Source: Prinia subflava
Taxonomy: Eukaryota; Chordata; Aves; Passeriformes; Cisticolidae
NCBI RefSeq assembly: GCF_021018805.1
Contig: NC_086259.1
Coordinates: forward strand, 6,953,501 to 7,017,500
Length of the DNA: 64,000 nucleotides
Direction of reading: 5' to 3'
Shown here: positions 1-13,140 of the stretch, in pieces
How positions within the stretch are numbered: the first letter of the stretch is position 1
Layout of the letters: the number at the start of each line of letters is the position of its first letter
Notes under the pieces: model-generated
The model's database searches: none
Seen by the model: only the letters and a program-made list of their open reading frames with translations
Told to the model about the DNA's origin: nothing
Made by a program: the position numbers and the translations under genes

Positions 1-3000
1 AATTAGCTTTCCAGTGCTGTATGTCAGTTTTATGCCCCTCATCTCAGCAGTTCAAATGAACTTGCACTCAAATGTTATTAGATATTGGTGCCATGGCATT
101 TATATTTCCAAGTATGCAAGGGACACGTGCACACGAGCAGAGCACCAGGTCTAGAGGGCACCATTATATTCCTGTTTATTTCCCCAGTTACAGCAGGCTA
201 CAAATGCATGCTATTGATTGTTATTTATCTCTTTAAAGACATTCAACCTCAGAATTTTTTATCTTTCCTTTGTAATTTTTCTATTTTAGTATTCTCTATG
301 ATAGAGGGTGCTACCAGTCTGCTTATTTCTTAGCTTGCATCGCCTCATTTGAAACAGTTTCCACCCAAACCTGTTTGGTTCAAAATGTTAGTGACCAAAA
401 TGTCACCCTTGAGAAGTGAAAAGAGGATAGACCAGTGATAGTGAGGAATCTGAAGGTCCCCCAAGTCCCTTTCCAAGCAATAACCATTTGCTGTTTCCAC
501 CTCCCAGTCCACAAGAAATTCAGTGGGCAAAGTCAAGGCAAAGACCCCATTCATCTTTCCTATGTGTTTGCAACACCAATTGCAGCTCTGAATTGATAAA
601 CTGTTATTGATGTTAGAGATCAATGAGATTAAGCATGTGCTTAACTTTAATCACATAAATAAGTCCATTTCTGAATCTGGGCAGCATTATCCATCACTGG
701 GCAGAACTAAGCTCTTTCTGGATAATTAACACTTCATTTGCTTTGCCATGGTCAGTGGTCCTCACATGTGGTATGAAGAATTATATATATTAAGAGCCCG
801 GTTCAGAATGTAGAGTCAAGTATATTCTTATCTGCCAAAGTTTATCGTATCAGGGAACAGCCTGAAATTATTGGCATTGTTAGGCTTTGCTTTGCTATAG
901 TGCAGAGATGCCAGTCTGCAGAGTCAAGAAGGAGAATGAAACCTGGGCAGAGGACCTGAATGAATTACTATTTGTGTAATTAACCAAGCTCTATGACTCC
1001 CACTGTTGGATTCAGTTCTCCCTCTCATTAACATTCTTTTATACTTTCGGTATAAAAGTCTTCAATTGAACACTGAATAGATTTTATTCCTCTCAAAAAA
1101 ATATTATAGTTAAAACTGTTGAGTTCCTGGAATTTCAATCAGGTAGAAATGCTCTTGTGCAAAAGATCTGATGATTTTATCAGTTTGGTTTGGTTTTGGG
1201 GGGTTTTTATCATAAAGTTAAGCATATTCGACACACTAGGAGAATTTAGTTTAAATTTCTAATTATTCAAATACAGACTAAATGCTGTCTTATTACTTAG
1301 TATATCTTCATTAATTATCAGTGTTGAGGATGCATTTTAAGAAGTTCAGGAAGTTTTGAAGGCAGTTTTTTAGCGGCACAAGAAAACTCTCAAGTTTTTA
1401 AGAACAGCGTCATGATTAAATAAACATTTCATTTTATGCTTTAATTTTAACTCAGCTGAGTCGACAAGACAGAGTGGTAAAGGAGGCTTCATGGATAAAA
1501 TTATCCAAGAAGCAAACACAACTGAAAAAACCACAAAACTTGCAAATACTTGTGTTTTCCTCTAATTGCTTAGAAATCAACTGCTACAGGACATAAATTT
1601 ATCTGAATTGATTTTCAATGCTAGACACCACAATTCTGAAAGGGAAAAATGATATATTTTTTTTTTAATTTACAAGCTGCATATAAAATTCGTCACACAT
1701 TTTGATCCCACTTAAGACACCATTAATGTTCTCTGTTGGGGAACACAACACCCTGTTCACCTCCTGACCCATTGGTCTCTTGGAAAAAAGAATTGTATGA
1801 TCATTTCAAGAGCTGTGTCTCATTGTGGATTTAAATAAAAGTTGCCATTAACCAGAACAGCCACCTTGGTACAAGCCCCTTGATCCCATGCTGTTAGCAA
1901 CATAACTCTGGATGTTTAAAGGAAATGCTCAGGGAGCAGACCACACTCTGGAAATATTTCCACACATTCAAATATGGCTCTATCCATGATAAAACAAAGC
2001 TTGGAGTTCTCCCTCTTTGGTCCCAAAGATACCTTCCTTATTAGAAACAAATTAACAAAAATGTCTTAGCACTGCTGGTGTTGCCAGGAAGCTCTTACAA
2101 AACACAAGTATCAAAGAACAAAAACCCCAGCCCTCAGTGCGCGGAGGGTTTGGGAGCACAGCCTTGGTCTGGAGTCAATCACAGCTTTAATGGCCCACAT
2201 TTGCACCGATTTGCAGTTGGGAAAGAGGAGACTTCACCAAGCATATTGCACAAGCAGCTGATCTCCAGAGCTGCTCCTGCAGCCAGGGAAACAGGACAGT
2301 GAAAATGCACTCCAAGTTCAGGAGGGGAAGCAAAAGAGTAAAGCAGAGCACAACACATTGGCTAAACGCAGGCGCGTAGGACTTTGTCACCTGAGTGCCC
2401 ATGCCAACGTGCTCATGCTACGACACATCCAGACATGATCCATCACTCAACAGAATGTGCCTCGTGTCCCATGAAGGACAGCAAGCAGCAGATAAATCTG
2501 GTCTAGTCCATATGGTGAGGAAAAAGCCTTTTTCCCCAGCCTAAAGATTAACGGCAATTGTCAGAAATCTTAACAGGGGCCAACGTAAAGATAATTTTAA
2601 ACTTACAGAAATTCCTGAGCGGCTCATCATGCCTTGTCATGAGGTAATAACCACATGCAAAAGCTGAATTTAGTGGCAGACAGTCTATGGGGAAAAAAAG
2701 GAGGGGGGGAATTAAAAAAAGAAACAAAAGAAGAATACACTTAAAGCTGAATTGGCTTGCACTTTCCAGTGATCTCAACAGCCCAACAGAGCAGTAGCAA
2801 TGCCACCCCTTGATGTTAAAAACGATCCACAAAGACCAAAGCACACAGCCCAGAGGCAAAGCCCAGGAAAATGTTTGCATTCCCTCCAAGCTGAAACATT
2901 CCATGGGCAGGCTTCAGCCTCCCAGGAAAACACACCACAGTGCTCAGCAGCTATTTCTAACCTCTGGTTTTCTTCCAGTCAGAACCTCTCCCCTCTTGCA

Positions 3001-6000
3001 TCTCCTACTGCACAGCCAGGGTTTCCAGCAGCCTTCTCCCTCTTCAGTCAGTGCTAGCCGCCAAAACATTTTTCTTCTCACTTTTTCTCTTTTGTCCTCT
3101 TTGCCCTCATTTTATTTTTTTCCTGACTTCTCTACTTCAAGACAAATATCCTCCATGATTATACCTAGAAAAAAAAAAAGGTTGTTTAAAAGAGTGCAAA
3201 TCACCCATGATATTTAAAGGGTGTCCTTTTAGGGTTTGGGGAGGGCTTGTTTGAAAAGACAGGAGGAACATAGCCCAGTCCAGCAGCTGGGCCAGCAGGT
3301 AGTGGAGATGGGCTCCTCAGGAGCACTAGGGCTGCACACCAAGAGAAGGCAGAGAGGATCTCACCAGGACTTCCTGTGGCCCTGGATCACACCCAGAATG
3401 GGCCACAGAACTCACAAGTAGGTCAGTAACCTGCCAGAAGTGCCCCAAGCCACAGCAGCAGTAGCCAAAATTGGGCAGAAGCAGGGCAGGCAGGAAGATC
3501 AAACCTCCTCCACGCCTTGGTGGGGCTTTGCTGGGATGAACATGGCCATGGTCACTCCACAGGACTGCACATGCACGTGTGACATTTCTGAATATAAATA
3601 AATAAATACATATATATAACAGAGAGATTTACAGTAAGAAAAACACAGCCCGCTAGAAAGATTATATGAGCAGAGGAAGCATGCCAAAAGTGGTTGCTGT
3701 TTAATTTCAGCATACATACTGCCTCAGGTACAAACAAAAGTCTCAAGAATCCCATTTAAAGCTCTAATCAGGCTCTTCATTCATTTTCTAATTGGTAGAG
3801 CCTGATCCTGCAGCATCCAAATGAAGAATCAGGAAGAGGGGAGATGCAGGTCCAGGCTGTGGTGCACCTGCAACCCACTCTCAACACACCACAGGACATC
3901 TGAGGTGGGACACCACCCAACCTGCAGCACCACAAACCATAGAAACCTCACCAGTGAGGCTGGAGACAGACACCACCTCACAGCACACCAGACAGCAGGG
4001 CTGTGCTGGCCTCTGGTTTCACACAAAAACCACTTTACTTCCCCTTTTTTGTCTCCCTGCCTTCAGCCTTTGGGATTGTCTTTAGCACTCAAATGCTTCA
4101 TTGATTTTTTTTTTAATTTTATTTCTATTCACTGCCAGAAGCTCAGTCCCAACAGAGCAGTCAGCCATGAACTCATGCTAACTCCTCTCCAAAGGAGTAA
4201 AGCAGTTTGAATGTCCATGCCTTGCACTGCCTGGGAGCTCAGATGGCATCAGAACATCTACTGGGCCACCACAGTGGTAAAAGAGCTCCTGAAAACAGAG
4301 CAAGTTTGTTTAATACCATTGTGGTATTCTCATTGCACAGGCCACCATTAACCACCTGCCCACCTGGAAACAGGGATTTGGGGGGGTTTTACCTCATTGT
4401 TTTCCATCAAGATGCATTTGAAGGGCAGTAATTGGACAAAATCCAACATACTATCAAAGTGACCTTCCTAACAGGTTTCTTCTCACCACAAAAAGTAGTC
4501 CTTTGAAGAGACACCTCCTCCATATGTTTCAGTTTGTTGTTTAAAAAATAAAGAATAAATGTCTCCCTTTGTTGTTTAAAGAATCACTTCTTTTAATCAC
4601 TACTGAAAAAATAAACAAGAGATCATTATTTTTCATTCTGTATTTTTAAATGGATTCAGATGAGGAATCAAGGGGATATCTCATCACTTCTTTGTTCTTA
4701 TGAAAAATCTCAGACTGAAAATACCCAGTGCCCTCTTGTTATTGTCAAGCCTAGAGCCATTTAAGAAGGTGGTCTTAAGAGATAAATAGAGCAGTGATGC
4801 TTCACCTCCTTGTTCAAATGGGGGGTTCAATAAAGCATTGCTGACTTTTTGCAGAGGAATTATTTTGCTGCCTTTGGGCTTTAGGATACCAGCCATCCAG
4901 AGAAATCTTTTGACATCAGGATGAGATCTGCTATAGGTAGTATTTAATCCTTTAAGACTGAAGGATTAAGCCAGTTGACCAGGAAGAGAAATTAGATTTA
5001 ACACCTGGAAAATTCAAAGCATTTTCAACCTTCTCCTTCCAGGGTTGCTCTCATAGTCCAGACAAGAACACTTACATGGAGTTTAGCTTCTACACTTAAC
5101 AGAAAAGTAAACAAGTTTATATTGATTTAAAGCTGAAGACCTAACACAAAGATGGCATTGAAATACCACAAAATGGACTAACAGACATTTAAAATAAAGG
5201 TCCAGAAGCTAGACATCTTTGTCATTTCTAGGATGGAGAAATGCCTAAAACCAAGGTCAGTATTCATGAAAAAAATGAGAAAGCATGAAATGGGTGTTCT
5301 GGACCTGGCAGCCATCAGCAAGACCTGGGAACAGTTTGCCATTTAGCTGTGAAATAGCAGACATCTCTGATTATTGTGCTGCTAACCTAGTTGTGCCTGA
5401 TGAAATCTGCCTTTCAGATGGCTCATATTTTTTGCTGGCCTTGTCCAAACTCACATCTCAGCCACAAGGAGCAATTACAGCATCTACAGAGACACCAAGT
5501 CCATGAGATGGAATGTATGTCAGTAGCAACATGAAAAAAATGGCTTCTGAGAGAAGGAGAAAAAAATCTAACGATTTTTTTATTTAGGGAAGAAAGTAAC
5601 TTTTAACCCCCATTATGGCTTTGGTGAGTTTATGCTGTGAAGGTGTGGTTAGCCCTTGTTCTGGGCAAATACCATCACAACTGACATCCAAAACATTTTG
5701 GCATCACATTTGCTGTTCTGGGCAGTCCTCAGATGGGCAAAGTGAGCCACAGCAAAGCACCAGCTCTGGGACATAGCAGCATTATTGATTTAACTGGTTT
5801 GTTTATGCCTATGTTTAATTGGCTATGTTAACAGCATTTTAATCCACATTTCACTTGTATGTGGCTGATAGCGCAGCCCTGGTGTGGCTGTGGTGACATT
5901 TTCTCACCATTGCTGTCTGTCATCAAGCACCAGGCCAGCACTCTGAGGCTGACAATACCAAATGTTTTGTTTAATTAGGCATACTTTACACTATACTGAA

Positions 6001-9000
6001 TAATTCCCCAGTAATGGCTGGGTTTTTGGGGGTTTTTTATTAAATAGGCAAAACTATGAAAACCCTTTAATCAAATAGTAAAGATTTCAGTCATCTTTTA
6101 ACACCAGTATTTAGCATTTCTAAATATTCAAATGAAGATTAATGAGAACTGAGTGAAAAAAAAAAAAACAGAAAAGTTAGGAAATCCCCTTTAAAGTTGA
6201 TGCCAAGCAGCACATCACCACAGCATCAAGCAACATGATTACCCAAGGTATTGAATTAGAAATATTTTCTCCATGAGAGTTAAGATCACCTCATCTCCAG
6301 ACTAACACTCTACAGGTCTGTCACAAACAAACATTGGCCCATGAGAGATATGTCCAGAGGATCATGGTCAGCCAGAGACAAGGACATTGTCTGTGCCCTT
6401 GGGCCACCCATCTCCAAACACTGTGAAGCCTGAGCAGTGAGGAATTCAAACAGAAAATATTAAGACATTAACCAGGAGCTCTCCTAAGGGTCTGCTGCTG
6501 CCCAGGCAATGAACTCAGCTCACAGAGCTTAGAGGGCTCAGTTGTTTTTGCTCGGTTCCAGATCTTTCCCAAGGAGAGGTTTAGCACAAAGCAAATGCCC
6601 AGCGTGGCCCTGGGCAGATCCCTTGGATCATGAACAGCTCTCCTCAGCCTCACAGCCCTGCCAGAGCCAGAGAACTTTTCACTGTCTGAATGCTGGCCAT
6701 GATCTAACACTCCTTGGTCCAAATCTTGGTTCTCTTCCACCTCATGTTTCAATCTGTCTGACTGCCCTCACCCTCATTTCTCTCCTGCCTAATAATCCTG
6801 CTTTTAACTCCACTCCTTCAGTCTCCATCCCTCTCTCACAGTTTCTTTTTTCCTCCCATTTCACCTTGCTCTCAGATCAGTAACTTAAAACAGAAGTTGA
6901 AAAGGAAAAAAAATCCTAAACTAATTTGGCATCTGTGCTATTTAACTGAATCAGATGCCCTGTTTAATTACCCCAATACTATTGTACTATTACTTTGGGA
7001 AAAAATGGCACGGGAGTGTGCTACAGCTGCTTCCCCAGAATGCACTCTATATAATAATCAGGACCAGAAATATTTGACAAATAGGAAACTCTCTGGGCTC
7101 TGTATGAAGCCCAGCTGCCAGTCCAGCCTTGCATTCAAGCAGCCCTGGCCGTGCAGGCACTGAGGGCAGCACAGAGGTGCAGCTGGGCTCTGCCACCCCT
7201 TGGACAGAGTGTCTGCTGCAGGTAGGGACCCTCCCCACTGCCCAGGCTCCTTCAGCAAGAGACAGGGCACACCTACACCTGACCCTGGTGCTGGAGCCCC
7301 CTGCCCACCCTGCCAGAGCCTTGGTCTGCATGAGGCAGCTTTGGAGGGAGCCCTGCCTGCAGCTCCATAAGGCTCTCCACACCTGCCTCCCTCAGAAGGG
7401 GAACTTTCACAGCAAACACTTCACAGAACGTGTGAAATGTTCCCAGGACAAGGTTCCCCATAGTGCCTGGAGGGTCTCTGTGTGCTCAGAGGCACTGCTG
7501 AGGTCAGGCTCAGCACAGGAGAGCAGACAGGGTTTAAAAGGGGAGGTAAAGTGGGGAGATGTGCACAAAAACACCCAGACTTTCTGAGAACCGTAGAGGG
7601 AAACTAGAATGAGGGGAAAGATCATGGAGAATAATTAAAACGTCTCCAATACTCTGTGAAAGGTGAGAAAACAGATGAAGATTTTCGAGAGCAAACGTAA
7701 CACACACATACATGCACATACACACCCACCATCTCTAGATCTCAGGGAGAAGGCAAGCTGCTGCATTGTGTAGAGATTCAAAATGTAGAAAATCAATTGT
7801 AAATCACGAGTTCTGGATTCTTTGAGATGAAGTGTAATCTGATTTACAATGTTACAAAAAGAAATTAAAGTTAATTCCAACATGATTGTGGGTATACCGC
7901 AATTTAATACAACCATGCTGTGGCCTTTAAATCTCCACATTGCAATATGCCAACAGTCATTACTTTTTTTAAGTTTCATATTTTATTTTAAACTATAAAT
8001 TGGAAATATCACATAGCTTTTTATTTACGTTTCAGAATTAGGATCTCTGCTTAGAAACACAGTGCTCTACGGTGGAATACAATTATTGTGCAACTACCAT
8101 ACAGTTAGGATAGTTAAAGGCACTCCACTTCACCTCATCATTTTTTCTGCTTAAATATTATGCCACATTCTGATTAATACCAGACCAATAAAATCATCTT
8201 AGCAATCTGGTTAGAGTCTTTTGTCTACCCAGATGGCCTGCAATGTTAATGTGTGACAATTTCAACAATGAACTAGGACTGTTTTATGGAACCAACATTT
8301 GTTCCACTGCTTTTTCTTCTTAGGCTCAGAATTTTGACACAGATGGTACAAATTACTCAAAAAAACAGAAATGTTCATTTAGAAGGCTTAAATATGTGGT
8401 TTTACTTGGGCCATCCGAATCTTTTACATTTACAATTCAGTAAAGTTACTAACAACCCTGCTGCAATTAAGGTCTATAAAAATCTTCCCTTCTTTCCCAC
8501 TTGCTTTTCCCCTTACATATCTACAGCATTTCATTATGCACCCAATTTATTAACATTTATTCCAGTTCTGAAATGTTTTTAATTTTGGAGGATTTACACT
8601 GTTCAATCTTGCATCCGATTCCTCACACCTTTCTAATTGTGGAAGAGGGGGGAAAGAAGCATTTAATCTGTAGCCACATCTTAATCCCCCTAGAACCTGC
8701 ACTCTTCTAGATCTTAGAGCAGAAAAAGAAAAGATAAAACTATGTCAGCAGCTTCTGGCCAGACAGCACAGCATTTTCAGTGAAGCAGAAGATTTTGTAA
8801 TCCTGACTTTCCATACAGATACTCAGGAAAGAGTAAAATGTCTCTGAGAAATTACAACGGGAAGAAGAAAATAACAGGATTCTTATTAAGTATTTTCAGA
8901 GAGAAAGAAAAGGAGTGAGAGAAACCCCAGACTAGAGACAGATGAACTAACTGTTTGGCTATAAAGGCAAGGGGTTATTGTGCAAAACTGCCAGAAGACA

Positions 9001-9699
9001 AGAGAACACAGAGCAACTGCTCTGCAGCTTTTGCTGCTACCCCAGGGAAAAGGGAGCTGGCACAGGCTGTCCTGTCCTGGCAGGGCCATGTCCTGCAACA
9101 CCAGAACACCTCCCCAGAACAATCTTCCTGCCCATACATCCAGGCAAACACACCACAGGGGCTCCCCAAAATGATTTGGCCGCACACAGAGGTGCAAGGA
9201 GCACCCAGAGGCAGAGACCCTGCTGTTCTCCAAGCCCAGGCACTCCCCAGTTCTCACTTCAGCCCAGCAGAGGCCGTGGTCTGCAGGAGCCCTGGTGCTT
9301 CCAGAAAGTCTTTGGGGCTCTTGGGAGAGATGCTGAACTCCTCCGTGCAGGTGCACAGCCCCCTGTGAGCCCCCACAGCAGGGACTGCTTTCAGCACACC
9401 TCCCACAGTGTCTGTCCTGGCACCAGGCACAGCCCCAGAAATCTGTGTCATTTCACAGCACTGCTGATGCTTATTTCAGTGCCTTCAGCCAATTCACCTG
9501 AGCACAGTTCTTCCTTTGATACTTGCTGTGTCTGTGTGTGGTTCCAGCATCATTCTGATGTTCTGGTGTCCAGCCGACGATGTCTCCATGATGGCTTGGT
9601 TTTATTATTTAAACAAATAATTTAAACAATAAAATCAAATTTAAAAACGAACATAAAACCCCATGGCTGTCCTTTTCAGGCCTTGCAGAAAGTACACTA
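1..9699. other. Intergenic, no gene recognised
   Basis: Unique sequence of average to AT-rich composition. GC-richer patches at about 7,100-7,560 and 8,980-9,440 carry stop-poor frames on both strands but no recognisable protein. A weak CA-rich stretch lies near 7,700-7,730. No RNA gene or transposon identified. Confidence 0.6.
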
Positions 9700-10620
9700 T
9701 ATGCCTGATGCTCCAATTCATTATGATATTCTATTAGATCTGCCAACAGAAAGTGCATTTTGAGTTTCTAAATGTTGTTTCCATTAGAATCAATCACTCC
9801 ATGCAATTAAGCCAATAGGCTCTCACCATTTCTGCTGTTATGAGCTAAACCATCCTAAATATATTGACAGCTGTCTCCTGGAAGATGACACAAATTAGGT
9901 GGAGGGGGCATAAGCCTAAATGTCACCAGTGATAGGACAACAGTTATATTTTCAGAAATCCACCTAATTTTCATACCCCATAAGGCATGCTGAAGACTTT
10001 TTTTGCATTGGCAGCATGCAGTAATCGATGTTTTGCATATTACAATCAATAACATGCTTAAATGTTTAAGTTTTGCATTCTTTTGCGATAAACATTGATA
10101 TATTACAAACTACGTAAAACTGTTCATTGGACTTTTTGTTTGCAGCATGTACTGTATCATTCAGCAAATAAGTGAGCTAAATATTGTTTGTTACAAAACA
10201 GATGTCACATGAAATTATGCCATATGTGCTATTAAACATTTTTCTTTCTTTTTTTTTTTTGTAACAGTGAAAACCAAGATTTCATTTCAGAAGTGAGTGT
10301 ATTTGGCTTTTCAAGGATTTGAAGCATGAAAACAACATCTCTGAAATATTTTTAAATCTGCTGTGCATCCTGTAATCCAGTTTCATAGGTGGAATCCAAG
10401 TGATTACATGTAGATACCTTAAAAATAATGAAATATGTTAATTGTGTGATAGCAGTATTAGTTCTATACAGGTTCTACTAATTTATCATAGAGGAAAATT
10501 TTCTAGTTTTGCCCCACCACTTAACCATTAAGACTTTTCTCACATTGGTACCTTTAAGTATGTGTTCTGTAACTTGAAAATTAATATACCATTTTCAGCC
10601 ACCTAAAAAACCAGTCCAGT
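9700..10620. other. AT-rich block, candidate conserved noncoding element(s)
   Basis: Unique AT-rich sequence without tandem repeats contains TAAT-core and forkhead-like words (for example ATTGTTTGTTAC at about 10,183). Avian regulatory deserts commonly carry such elements. Conservation cannot be tested here. No coding signal. Confidence 0.25.
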
Positions 10621-12639
10621 TAATGGATGTATAAAATCTTCTGCAAACATTTGAAATTTGTATCCCAGCATAGGGGGAGTATGGGATTCACTGAGGTCAG
10701 GGATGGCCAATGCAGACTTGCTTCAGGGTGAAACCCAAACCCAGTAAATGTGCACGAGGAAAAAGGAACACATTCCAAGATTTGACTTTGTTTTGACAGA
10801 ACCATATATGTGAAAGCAGAGCAATCTATATCTCTAGACTCTCAAAGTGTGAACTCCACAACAGAGTGAGCAGAATGCAGGAAACATGTTGCTAAGAGCC
10901 ACACAGTAAAACAAAATCTGGTTGCCACAAGAAGAGTGACATTGGCATCAGAGGCAAAGACACTTACTCCCACAAAAGGAAACACAGCACACTGGGAAGG
11001 CAAGGAGAAGAGCAGCAGATGCAGCAGCATGAGGAAGAAACTCAAAGTATAGATCTTCAGACTCCATATGTAGTTTTCTTTCTCTTATTCATCAAAAGGA
11101 GGAAGACAGGGTAAACAAAAAGGGAGATAAAGACAAGAAGGTGAAGAAAATATTTTTTCTTCCTTTTCCCCCCTGAAGGCAAATACTTGCTTACATTTCT
11201 AAACATACTATCTTTGTGAGGCTTCTCTGTAATACAAATAACTAATTGCTTGCCAGTGAGCAGTAAAACTGAGAAGAAGAGTCCTTGATCTCCCAGCTTG
11301 GTGGAGATTCCTGAGGCTTCTAGTCAGTAAAAAAACCCCTGCAAATAAACTTTAACACTTCAGTGGATGGAGTCTCTCCTCCAACACTATGAGCTTCCAC
11401 GTGAAGCCAGACAAACTCCTCTCAGACCCCAGGACACTGTGCCAGGCCTGGTGAAGCTGCCTTCCACAGGTCACAGCAGCTGCTGCACTGTACCAAATCC
11501 CCTTCTTGCTTTCTCCTGTTTTCTGAAGGGCAGTGCCACCTTTTTCATCCCATCCGTTGTTTTGCAGGTCCTCTTGGATTGTTTGTGGAGGATTGGCAGA
11601 TGGGGCCACCACCAAGGATGACTGCTGTGGCTTCTTCACACCACCACACACATGGGAGGCAGACAAATACCAGTTTATTGGCTCGCTGGATTTTTCCCAC
11701 GAGGAGAAGCTTTTCCAGCAGAGTGATGGAGCAAAACTCCACTGTCTCCAACCAACCAGCCCCTCCAGCTCTGCCTGAGCCTGATGCCAGGAGGAGGAGC
11801 CCCTGTTTTGGTGCCCAGGCTGCAGGGCAGCACAGAGCCCTGGCTGCTGGGGACAGGGTCCCAGAGCCCCTTGCCACCACAGGGATGGGCACCTGGTGCC
11901 AACCTGTGCCCCTCAGACCTGGGCTGCAATGCCAAACACCATCCTGAAACTGCTGGTTTTTTCCAATTTCCTGATCTAACAGGCCTTGGCTGAGTCTAAA
12001 CAGGAGTTTTGTCTGTAGTGCAAGACACAGTAGAAGCAGATCAAGCATTTCCCTGGGAAAAAGCACAACCATGGAGCAGCAGGCAGGAACAGCTATTCTG
12101 CAGTAACTTCCTTCGTGGCAAATCCTCAGTTCACACAAGATGTTCATCACAGAAAACATGCACGACTTCTAAAAAAAATATCAAAGCCAGCTTTTTTTTC
12201 TGAAAATACACTATTTTTTCACCCAGGATTATTTTTAAATTATATAGCTGGGTGCCAGTGTTTGGGGTGGTAGATTCTTTAAAAGTGCCAAAGATCTGAG
12301 AGTGGGAAAGATTACAGGTAACCCTGCAACCCTGATTGAATGCAAATAGGGTTTAAAAGCTTCCTCTTCTCCCTGCCTCCATATTGCACCTTATGCAGCA
12401 AAGTGCTTAGTGCATGATAAAAATAGCTAGATCTTTCAAAATCTTAGAAGAAAGGTACTTGAATGTTTTTCTTTAAACGTTGTATTTTCTTAAAGGCAAC
12501 ATAATGAGGTCAACCAAAGATGGATTCAAGCTGATAAACTGTGTTTAGGAGAAACCAGAGGTTGAGCGAGGGGGCTTTAGCAGAGGAAAACAAAGAGAAT
12601 GATTGCAAAAGTCAGATCTCAAAATGTTAATCAGATTCA
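10621..12639. other. Intergenic, no gene recognised
   Basis: Mixed unique sequence with a GC-richer patch at about 11,370-11,950 that is open in several frames on both strands. Nothing in it resembles a known protein. Confidence 0.6.
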
Positions 12640-13140
12640 GAAACATAAAACATGACAATTTAATGGTGTTTGGTTAAAACCAGAAAATTTTAAAGTTCTA
12701 AGCATCTTACATTGAATTCTAATACTTTTTTAATTATTAGATATAAAATGCTTACAATTTTCACTGAAAATTAGACTTGGTAATTTATATTTCTTGTTTA
12801 TACAGTACAATTTGCTGATGAAAAAAAATGTGCTAAACTTATTGATTCATGACCATAATTGTTTAATTATTTATCATTGCAGAATTATATTAGCATTTAT
12901 AATAATGCAGATGTGCACAAAGGCTAAGAAGTCATATACAGCTTTTGTTTTGTGTTTGCTGTGCTGAAATTAGGTTGATCCAGGTTGTGTGTGCACACTG
13001 CATATTGCAAGTGTTGCAACTCGGTGTCTCTTGGTTTTACTGGAGTTAGAGGGGGTCTAACCAATAGCCGCAATAATGAAAACGCCCCGACAGCTAATAA
13101 AGAATATAAATCCAAAGCCAACAGCATCTCAGAAGAAGTC
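12640..13140. other. AT-rich block, candidate conserved noncoding element
   Basis: Dense TAAT/ATTA cores at 12,720-12,900 are followed by a mixed-composition segment (12,960-13,130) with CCAAT (CTAACCAATAGCC) and no stop-free frame of note. It resembles a developmental enhancer; this is inference from composition only. Confidence 0.25.

Noticed and set aside
8978..9625. 216-codon frame in a GC-richer patch
   Set aside because: Several overlapping frames on both strands are equally open; the residue pattern is compositional, without a recognisable domain.
10240..10268. Polypyrimidine tract and TAACAG resembling a strong splice acceptor
   Set aside because: No open exon, donor or coding signal follows it; such matches are frequent in AT-rich intergenic DNA.
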